From positions 1-6,836 of the forward strand of contig DPAW01000132.1 of NCBI GenBank assembly GCA_003517285.1: a stretch of DNA of 6,836 nucleotides. The letters are read 5' to 3'. Positions 1 to 4,803 of this stretch are shown here, one piece after another. The DNA comes from Verrucomicrobiales bacterium (GTDB taxonomy: Bacteria > Verrucomicrobiota > Verrucomicrobiia > Limisphaerales > UBA1100). Every line of letters starts with the position of its first letter. Positions within the stretch are counted from its first letter, which is position 1. The position numbers and the translations under genes are program-made. The notes below the pieces were generated by a model. The model did no database searches. It worked only from the letters and a program-made list of their open reading frames with translations, and was not told where the DNA came from.

Positions 1-279
1 GCAGCACAATGTCACTAAAATGGATTGTGCTAGATAATTTGGGATCTGATAAGTCGGCGGGGCACTGGGACCCGCTGGCAAAGGCGGGGTGGAAGGTTCG
101 TTGTTTTGCTGGACCGCAAACTCCGGTCGACTGCCGAGGGAGACCCATTCGTGTTCGCCGACTTCCTTGATTTGCGAGAGCGCATTCAGTCGGCCCTGTT
201 CGATCCATTCACGGACTTCCGTATCGTCTTTGGGGCCGTACTCTCGACCGTCCCCACCGATGATAATATATTGACTCAT
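1..279 (-). CDS. GYF_2 + CD225/dispanin membrane protein, C-terminus beyond left edge
   Basis: Partial: 93 residues are visible and the frame is still open at base 1. Residues 3-53 form a GYF_2 (DUF4339) head, seen as YIIIGGDGREYGP, then REWIEQGR, then EWVSLGSRPEF. A proline-rich linker follows (PPLPAGPSAPPTY, about 70-80). Then comes NYLAQSILVTLCC, which matches the start of a CD225/dispanin (IFITM-like) first membrane helix, including the paired cysteines typical of that family; the rest of the domain lies outside the window. Function is unknown. Bacterial CD225 proteins are small two-helix membrane proteins, and the GYF_2 head is presumably cytoplasmic and peptide-binding (inference). The ATG overlaps the upstream gene's stop as ATGA (276-279), so translation is probably coupled. 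No Shine-Dalgarno is visible. The GYF_2 call is firm. The CD225 call rests on about 20 residues. Confidence 0.85.
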   Translation of the reverse strand, partial: MSQYIIIGGDGREYGPKDDTEVREWIEQGRLNALSQIKEVGEHEWVSLGSRPEFAVQQNNEPSTPPLPAGPSAPPTYQIPNYLAQSILVTLCC

Positions 280-1052
280 TTGGATTTGGGTTTGTCCTGG
301 TTCTGATAAGTTTTTACGGCGTCATCGCCTAGGAACATATGGTTCAGGATGCCGAGGATCACATTGGGGATATCGGCCGCCAACAGGCAGCCAATTTGCA
401 GGCTAGCCGTCCAGCGCGTGCGCTGCAGATGGCGCCGGGGATGGTTTCCAAGTAACAAAACCCCTTGCACAATCATCATGATTCCCGAAACAAACGAGTA
501 CACCGTACTTGGGATCAGGCAGCAGGCTAGGCACATGGAGGCTGCCACGCCCCAACCCAACCCCAGTGCCACCATGACGGACCAGACACCGCCCGCGAGA
601 GTCATGATCGCAATGGCTTTTACTTTGCCCGGCTTGGGCGGTAGCGCGCCGGTCAGCAAGAGTGCCAGTTCCGGCACTTGCCCAAGGGGTTGCCATTGGG
701 AGGCTTCATCAGAGCGCACGAGCGTGCGTTCATTGGCGCGGTCGGTGCGAATCCAGCGGGCCACATCCTCAATGGAAACTGGGCCGTACTCGTCACCGTC
801 GCCACCGATAATTGTGTAGCTTGCGGCCGGCGGATCTGTGGACTCGGTGATGACTTCCGCTTCCACCACGGGAGAGGCCGCCTGTTCATCATCAGGAGCC
901 GGGGTGTCCTTTTTTTTCAAGGACGCCTCGCGCACAGCTTCCGGGATAGGCGGGAGATCGGGAGATGGTGGCTGATCCGATTCCGGTTTTGACGAATCAT
1001 CCGGATTCTTCGGGGAATCCGTTGGCTCGTCTTCTGGCGGCGTTTTGCTCAT
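276..1052 (-). CDS. GYF_2 membrane protein with acidic proline-rich N-terminal extension
   Basis: 258 residues. Residues 1-76 are low-complexity, rich in Pro, Asp, Glu and Ser (for example QPPSPDLPPIPEA), and look disordered. The GYF_2 domain is internal here, about 78-130: YTIIGGDGDEYGP, ARWIRTDRA, QWQPLGQVPELA. A short PPKPGK linker leads into hydrophobic segments at about 145-171, 177-202 and 214-239, so three membrane helices are likely, with a charged KTYQNQDKPKSK tail. I do not recognise a named family for the membrane part. It is the third of four consecutive GYF_2 genes, 13 nt after the DUF4190 gene and overlapping the next gene by 4 nt. Unlike its paralogues, the GYF_2 head is not at the N-terminus. 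An ATG nearer the domain is not available, so the leader is probably real. Likely an inner-membrane protein with a cytoplasmic head (inference). Confidence 0.85.
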   Translation of the reverse strand: MSKTPPEDEPTDSPKNPDDSSKPESDQPPSPDLPPIPEAVREASLKKKDTPAPDDEQAASPVVEAEVITESTDPPAASYTIIGGDGDEYGPVSIEDVARWIRTDRANERTLVRSDEASQWQPLGQVPELALLLTGALPPKPGKVKAIAIMTLAGGVWSVMVALGLGWGVAASMCLACCLIPSTVYSFVSGIMMIVQGVLLLGNHPRRHLQRTRWTASLQIGCLLAADIPNVILGILNHMFLGDDAVKTYQNQDKPKSK

Positions 1053-1065
1053 GCGTAGGAACAGG

Positions 1066-1536
1066 TTACTGAATAAGCGCCAGGCATAACATCACAAAGA
1101 GAATCAACATAACTGCCCCAATGAGGGTGCCGATATAGCCTAAAACCAACCCGGCAGTGGCTAGTCCGGTGCCGCCCAATTCGCCACCGGACTGGGCAAT
1201 TTGCGAATGCGCCCGGTGTCCGCAGTACGCGGCCGGCACGCCAAATAGAACGCCTGCCGGAAAGAATAGGAGCGCCACAATGCCCAAGACCAAACTGGTG
1301 ACGGCCAGCGGATGAGTCTTGGGTGGCGGTTGATTGACGGGCACCCACGGCAAGCCCTGCAATGGGCCGAGGAATTCCGGGAACGCTCCCATGGGCTGCC
1401 AAGTTTCCTGCCCGCTGATGCGCACCATGGTTTGGCTACTGGCCCGCCCTTCACGAATCCATTGGCACAACTCCTCCCCCGTCACTGGCCCATGTGGGCG
1501 ATGATCGCCCCCAATGATCTCGTAAGTTTGGGGCAT
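1066..1536 (-). CDS. GYF_2 + DUF4190 membrane protein
   Basis: 156 residues. The N-terminal GYF_2 domain spans about 4-55: TYEIIGGDHRPHGP, CQWIREGRA, TWQPMGAFPEFL. A proline-rich linker (WVPVNQPPPKTHP, 64-76) precedes a DUF4190-type membrane domain (77-140): LAVTSLVLGIVALL, a second hydrophobic stretch, the polar CGHRAHSQIAQSGGEL loop, then GLATAGLVLGYIGTLIG. The hydrophobic C-terminus runs to residue 156. The order of head, PPP linker, helix, GHxAxxxI loop and helix is the standard one for GYF_2-DUF4190 proteins. Function is unknown. The start codon shares one base with the stop of the upstream gene (TAATG, 1534-1538), which indicates translational coupling and fixes the start. No Shine-Dalgarno is seen. 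Confidence 0.88.
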   Translation of the reverse strand: MPQTYEIIGGDHRPHGPVTGEELCQWIREGRASSQTMVRISGQETWQPMGAFPEFLGPLQGLPWVPVNQPPPKTHPLAVTSLVLGIVALLFFPAGVLFGVPAAYCGHRAHSQIAQSGGELGGTGLATAGLVLGYIGTLIGAVMLILFVMLCLALIQ

Positions 1537-2018
1537 TATTTATCGGCGAGCACTGCGCCAATAAATGTGACGGTCGTGCCGACAGCCACCAGAGTTTCCA
1601 CCGCGCCGCCAATGATAGCGATCCACGCGTGCACGCTACCTTTTACTGCCGGATTTTCCTGAGCGTTTTTGCGACCCTTGATGCCACAATACATTACGGC
1701 AATTCCATACCCCAGTCCGAGCACGGGGATGCACATAAGCAGCAGGCCACCGATGCTCATGTAGTAACCAACTAAAGCGTGCTTGTTTTTGTAGGGGATC
1801 AACCCACCGGTGGCGTCTCCGCCAGAATCAGGAGGAGGCGGCGCGTTTTCCAATGCGGTTGCGAATTCTGGGAATAACGAAAGCGCCTTCCATTCGGAGT
1901 CCTCCTCTTTACGGGCTTGGGTTTGAGCGATGGCTCGTCCTTGGGCAATCCATTCCTTGAGGGTGGGTTCGTCCACAGGACCGTGCGATTGATTATCAGA
2001 TCCAACGATGTAGTACAT
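1536..2018 (-). CDS. GYF_2 membrane protein with DUF4190-like tail
   Basis: 160 residues. The GYF_2 head fills residues 1-52: MYYIVGSDNQSHGP, KEWIAQGRA, EWKALSLFPEFA. The linker contains four consecutive prolines (NAPPPPDSGGD). The tail starts LIPYKNKHALVGYY and has two or three hydrophobic segments (about 81-111, 131-156) around the polar loop GIKGRKNAQENPAVKG and the HAWIAIIGG motif. It resembles the DUF4190 class in plan (helix, GxxG turn, Ala/Gly-rich helix), but the HAW signature suggests a separate subfamily. It is the first of the four GYF_2 genes, 65 nt downstream of the DUF2752 gene. A TATAAC box sits 16-21 bases upstream of the ATG and might be a -10, so this gene could start its own transcript. 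Function unknown. Confidence 0.85.
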   Translation of the reverse strand: MYYIVGSDNQSHGPVDEPTLKEWIAQGRAIAQTQARKEEDSEWKALSLFPEFATALENAPPPPDSGGDATGGLIPYKNKHALVGYYMSIGGLLLMCIPVLGLGYGIAVMYCGIKGRKNAQENPAVKGSVHAWIAIIGGAVETLVAVGTTVTFIGAVLADK

Positions 2019-2083
2019 AGGTTAACACTCTAGGTTATAGGCGTTGGGAGGCCTGACGAAGGAGGAGCTAGCACGATCGTATA
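2019..2083 (-). promoter_or_regulatory. 65-nt spacer upstream of the GYF_2 genes, possible internal promoter
   Basis: This is the longest gap in the minus-strand gene run. The minus strand carries TATAAC (2039-2034), close to a -10 consensus. The best upstream match is weak (TTCGTC, 15 nt before it), so the spacing is short. No terminator hairpin with a T-run is visible after the DUF2752 stop. It may let the four GYF_2 genes be transcribed separately from trpD, but the sequence alone does not decide this. Confidence 0.2.
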
Positions 2084-2599
2084 CTATTTGCGAGGCTTTT
2101 CCACGTCCTCAGTCGACGTTGGGGGAGGCGGAATGGCAATCCAGGAAAAGGGGGGCACTGGGATATTACGCAATAGACCGAGTGAAACAAATAGAACGGC
2201 AATCCACTTGAGAGGTCGGTTGCATTCGGGTTGGGCTAGTGGCACGGGCATGTTGCCGGTCCGCCGCCATTCGCGAATCCAAAGACCTGCAATGTACGCG
2301 ACAATGGGCAGGCTCAAAACCAAGGCGGGATGAAACCGAAACGCTTCGGCTATCCGGCAGCGGGTGAGCGCATGTGTGGCACGCAGGCCGCCGCAGCCGG
2401 GGCAATCAAAGCCAGTGATTTGTTTGAAGCCACACTTGGGATAGTACTGCTTGTTGGCTACTGGTTCGTAACGCGCTATAAATACAATGACGCTAACGAA
2501 GGCGGTCAGAGCCAATATCGGTAAGAATTTCCACCAACCTTTGCGCGGCTGTGCCACGGAGGCAACGGGCGGTTGTAGGATGGGCGGTTCGCGGTCCAT
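2084..2599 (-). CDS. DUF2752 family membrane protein
   Basis: 171 residues. DUF2752 is recognised from KCGFKQITGFDCPGCGGLRA (56-74): the first cysteine, about ten residues, then the CPGCGxxRA motif, followed by HALTRCRIAEAFRFHP, matching the family's short amphipathic region before its next helix. Hydrophobic segments lie at about 23-42, 91-109 and 130-147. The family's role is unknown; the CPGCG cysteines could bind metal or be redox-active (inference). The tail ends with a proline cluster (IAIPPPPTS). Residues 111-125 between the second and third helices contain TGNMPVP, coded by an imperfect hairpin that looks like a repeat remnant. The ATG lies one nucleotide after the trpD stop, so the two genes are almost certainly co-transcribed. 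From memory, DUF2752 genes often sit beside TM2, CD225 or GYF_2 genes, as here. Confidence 0.88.
   Translation of the reverse strand: MDREPPILQPPVASVAQPRKGWWKFLPILALTAFVSVIVFIARYEPVANKQYYPKCGFKQITGFDCPGCGGLRATHALTRCRIAEAFRFHPALVLSLPIVAYIAGLWIREWRRTGNMPVPLAQPECNRPLKWIAVLFVSLGLLRNIPVPPFSWIAIPPPPTSTEDVEKPRK
2242..2262. repeat. Imperfect palindrome coding for TGNMPVP, possible dispersed repeat remnant
   Basis: On the plus strand, GCACGGGCA, loop TGT, then TGCCGGTCC pairs at seven of nine positions, with mismatches at 2246/2258 and 2243/2261. The strand read by the DUF2752 gene encodes Thr-Gly-Asn-Met-Pro-Val-Pro in the loop between helices 2 and 3. A perfect palindrome GGCACGGGCA-ACA-TGCCCGTGCC would encode the same peptide, and I recall GNMPVP as a recurrent peptide in repeat-rich Verrucomicrobiota proteins. 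Only one copy is present in this window, so calling it a repeat depends on that recollection. Confidence 0.35.
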
Positions 2600-2600
2600 C

Positions 2601-3635
2601 TTAGTTGCCTAGCGCGGTGAGTTTGGCGGTGGCGCGGCCGTCGTCGATGACAGTGGCGGCAAGATCCATGCCGGCACTGATGGAATCGGTGACGTTAGCT
2701 ACAAAGAGGGCGGCACCGGTGTTGAGTAGTACGGCCTCGCGTTTGGGGCCCTGCGTATCACCAGCGAGAATGGAGCGGATGATGTCAGCGTTAGTTTCGG
2801 CATCGCCGCCGGCAAGGTCGTCCAGTGTGGCCGGGCCCAATGGCAGATCGGCGGGGCTGAGAGTGGCGGTGGCGAAGCCGCGGTCTTGGTAAAATTCCGC
2901 GATGGTGTTGTCGCCGAGCGTGGAGAGTTCATCCATGCCACCGACTCCGGCGCAGCCGCTCACCACCATGCCGCGCGCGATGCCGAGGCTTTGCAGCACC
3001 TTGGCCATCGGTTCGGTGAGCTCAGCACGCGGGACACCAATGAGTTGGGCAGATGGCTTGGCGGGGTTGAGCAACGGGCCTAAGAAATTAAATAGAGTGC
3101 GTTGACCGCGCTCGGCGCAGAGTTTGCGCGCGGGAGCGATGTGCTTGAACGCCGGATGATACAGCGGCGCGAACAGGAAGGCGAAGCCATGCTCGGCTAT
3201 GGAGGTGGCGGCATCAGCCGGTGAAAGGTCGGTGGGGATGCCGAGCGCGGCGAGCACATCGGCGCTACCGCTCTTGCTGGTGATGGCGCGGTTGCCATGC
3301 TTAGCCACGGTGACGCCTGCCGCGGCGCAGAGGATGGCCACGGTGGTGGAGATGTTGAACGTATTCAATCCATCGCCGCCAGTTCCGCAGACGTCAAGGA
3401 TGGTGCCGGCGCGAGTGGTGTCGTCCAACGGCACAGCCGTAGCGCGCGCGCGCAGTTCGCTTGCGAACGCAGCCAACTCCTCGGCGGTCTCGCCTTTCTC
3501 CGCGAGCGCGGTGAGGAAATCCGCCTTGGCCTCGGGCGGAATGGCTTCGGCGGTCATGTGGGCAACGGAGTCGGTCACCTGCTCGGCCGTCAAATCCGCA
3601 CCGGCACGGAGCGATTCGGTCAAAGAATTCAACAT
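2601..3635 (-). CDS. trpD: Anthranilate phosphoribosyltransferase (TrpD)
   Basis: Transfers phosphoribose from PRPP to anthranilate, the second committed step of tryptophan synthesis, in the cytoplasm. With the ATG at 3635 the protein has 344 residues, normal for the family. Visible: the helical N-terminal domain (1-70); the PRPP loop CGTGGDG (83-89); NISTT (94-98); KHGNRAITSKSGSADVL (112-128); the HPAFKHIAPARKLCAERGQR region (160-179) forming the anthranilate site; FNFLGPLLNPA (182-192); and the metal-binding MDE (234-236). All key residues look intact. An in-frame GTG at 3701 would add 22 residues (SLTNRFPKYLERRHKN...), which lie over the intergenic repeats and do not resemble TrpD, so I prefer 3635. 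No other trp gene is adjacent. The next gene downstream starts 1 nt after the stop. Confidence 0.96.
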   Translation of the reverse strand: MLNSLTESLRAGADLTAEQVTDSVAHMTAEAIPPEAKADFLTALAEKGETAEELAAFASELRARATAVPLDDTTRAGTILDVCGTGGDGLNTFNISTTVAILCAAAGVTVAKHGNRAITSKSGSADVLAALGIPTDLSPADAATSIAEHGFAFLFAPLYHPAFKHIAPARKLCAERGQRTLFNFLGPLLNPAKPSAQLIGVPRAELTEPMAKVLQSLGIARGMVVSGCAGVGGMDELSTLGDNTIAEFYQDRGFATATLSPADLPLGPATLDDLAGGDAETNADIIRSILAGDTQGPKREAVLLNTGAALFVANVTDSISAGMDLAATVIDDGRATAKLTALGN

Positions 3636-3746
3636 GCCGAGAGGGTTAAGGTTCTTGTGGCGCCGTTCAAGGTATTTTGGGAAGCGGTTTGTTAAACTCA
3701 CAATTCACTACTCACTATCCTCTTCTTCCACTACATTGCGCGTGCT
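3636..3746. promoter_or_regulatory. Divergent intergenic region between trpD and sua5
   Basis: 111 nt separate two divergent genes, so promoters for both must lie here or just inside the genes. The best plus-strand candidate for sua5 is TTAAAC (3692-3697), an 18-nt spacer, then TATCCT (3716-3721), 25 nt before the GTG; it is a poor consensus match. No convincing minus-strand pair was found. No trp leader peptide, tandem Trp codons or attenuator hairpin were seen. The spacer of the candidate promoter is made of three heptamer repeats. Confidence 0.4.
3696..3716 (+). repeat. Three imperfect tandem heptamers (ACTCACA, ATTCACT, ACTCACT)
   Basis: Three back-to-back 7-nt units fill 3696-3716, with consensus AYTCACW (AGTGART-like on the other strand). 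They lie in the trpD/sua5 spacer and outside both chosen coding regions. Short heptamer arrays of this kind occur between genes in several repeat-rich bacterial lineages. They could instead be a protein-binding array, since units are not whole helical turns but three units span 21 bp. Confidence 0.45.
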
Positions 3747-4760
3747 GTGGAAACGGAGTTGCTGCAGGTAGAATCTACCGAGACGTCCGATGCTCAGGCC
3801 GAGGCCTTGGCCCGCGCGGCAGCTGTGTTGCGGAGAGGCGGCGTGGTCGCGGTGCCGACGGAAACTGTGTACGGCCTCGCGGCCAATGCGCTGGATGCGC
3901 CGGCCGTGGAGGCGATCTTTGCCGCCAAACAACGGCCGGCGGCAAATCCCGTGATCGTCCATGTGGCCGATGAATTTATGGCGCGCGATTGCGTCACCGA
4001 ATGGCCGGCCACCGCGCAGGCACTGGCCGCGGCGTTTTGGCCGGGGCCGCTGACGCTGGTATTGCCCAAGGCCGACGAGATTCCAGAGATCGTTACAGCC
4101 GGCGGCGCCACGGTGGGCGTGCGGATGCCGCGGCATCCGTTTATGCAGGAACTGATTCGCACCTGCCGCTTTCCGCTCGCGGCGCCCAGCGCCAATTTAT
4201 CCAACCACATCTCGCCCACGACGGCGGCCCATGTGCAAACGCAATTGGCCGGACGCATTCCGCTGGTGATCGATGGCGGCGCGGCACAGGTAGGCATCGA
4301 ATCCACGGTAATCGATCTGACCGGCGAAATCATTCGCATACTGCGGCCGGGCATGGTGTCGGCGGCCGCGATTGCCGCCGTGCTGCCCGAGCACACCGTG
4401 ACGGACGGCCACGACGAGGGTGTGCTGAAAAGCCCCGGTCAACTCAAGCGCCACTACGCGCCCAACGCGCGCCTGCTTGTGATGAACTGGGCGGACGAGG
4501 CGGATTTGGAACAACAAATCGCCTATTCCCGCACGCCGCACGATCGTGTATGCGTGCTGGCGCACTCGATCGTAGTGCCCGGTACACGTTTCGGTCGCGT
4601 GAGTGTATTGCCAAAAGAGCCTGAAGCTTATGCGCGAACTCTTTATGGTGAATTGCATCGCTGTGATGCAGAAGGTGCCGAACTAATATGTGTGGAGGCC
4701 GTGCCCGAAAAACCAGAGTGGAATGCGATCGCCGATCGGCTTAGTCGCGCTGGAGCTTAG
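3747..4760 (+). CDS. sua5: L-threonylcarbamoyladenylate synthase, Sua5 type
   Basis: Makes threonylcarbamoyl-AMP from threonine, bicarbonate and ATP, the first step of the t6A37 modification of ANN-decoding tRNAs. 337 residues, the two-domain Sua5 length rather than the shorter TsaC. YrdC domain about 20-207: PTETVYGLAANA (37-48), KQRPAANP (61-68), WPGPLTLVLPKAD (98-110), VRMPRHP (125-131), APSANLSNHISPTTA (146-160), DGGAAQVGIESTVID (176-190), LRPG (199-202). Linker SPGQLKRHYAP (229-239) matches the Sua5 interdomain lid, followed by the C-terminal Sua5 domain ending EWNAIADRLSRAGA. The canonical SANxSG is SANLSN here. The GTG at 3747 is chosen because the next plausible in-frame start, TTG at 3759, is no better supported; no Shine-Dalgarno precedes either. 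Base composition falls toward the 3' end. Confidence 0.94.
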   Translation: METELLQVESTETSDAQAEALARAAAVLRRGGVVAVPTETVYGLAANALDAPAVEAIFAAKQRPAANPVIVHVADEFMARDCVTEWPATAQALAAAFWPGPLTLVLPKADEIPEIVTAGGATVGVRMPRHPFMQELIRTCRFPLAAPSANLSNHISPTTAAHVQTQLAGRIPLVIDGGAAQVGIESTVIDLTGEIIRILRPGMVSAAAIAAVLPEHTVTDGHDEGVLKSPGQLKRHYAPNARLLVMNWADEADLEQQIAYSRTPHDRVCVLAHSIVVPGTRFGRVSVLPKEPEAYARTLYGELHRCDAEGAELICVEAVPEKPEWNAIADRLSRAGA

Positions 4761-4769
4761 CGCTTTTTT
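4747..4769 (+). terminator. Short intrinsic-terminator-like hairpin at the sua5 stop
   Basis: GCGCT (4747-4751), a 7-nt loop, and AGCGC (4759-4763) form a 5-bp GC-rich stem followed directly by six T residues (4764-4769). The sua5 stop codon TAG overlaps the loop end and the 3' arm. The stem is short, so termination may be partial; if real, it separates sua5 from the AT-rich gene that follows. Confidence 0.4.
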
Positions 4770-4803
4770 AAAATATATATTCGTACTTCAAAGCCAAAAT
4801 AGA

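Noticed and set aside
2330..2524. Small plus-strand frame opposite the DUF2752 gene
   Set aside because: Lies antisense to the conserved CPGCG region and has no start context or recognisable sequence.
3636..3746. trp attenuator or leader peptide upstream of trpD
   Set aside because: No short frame with consecutive Trp codons and no competing hairpins with a T-run were found on the minus strand.
3199..3771. Plus-strand 190-residue open frame across trpD
   Set aside because: Antisense shadow of a well-conserved trpD; its low-complexity Ala/Ser/Val sequence resembles no protein and it crosses the intergenic repeats.
3794..4624. Long open frames in other frames over sua5 (minus 3794-4396 and plus 3989-4624)
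   Set aside because: High GC leaves other frames open; the sua5 frame has every family motif, and these have none.
4690..4803. Longer N-terminus for the zinc-ribbon protein, starting at ATG 4690
   Set aside because: It would overlap sua5 by 71 bases in another frame and cross the terminator-like hairpin; the extra residues look like an out-of-frame reading of sua5.
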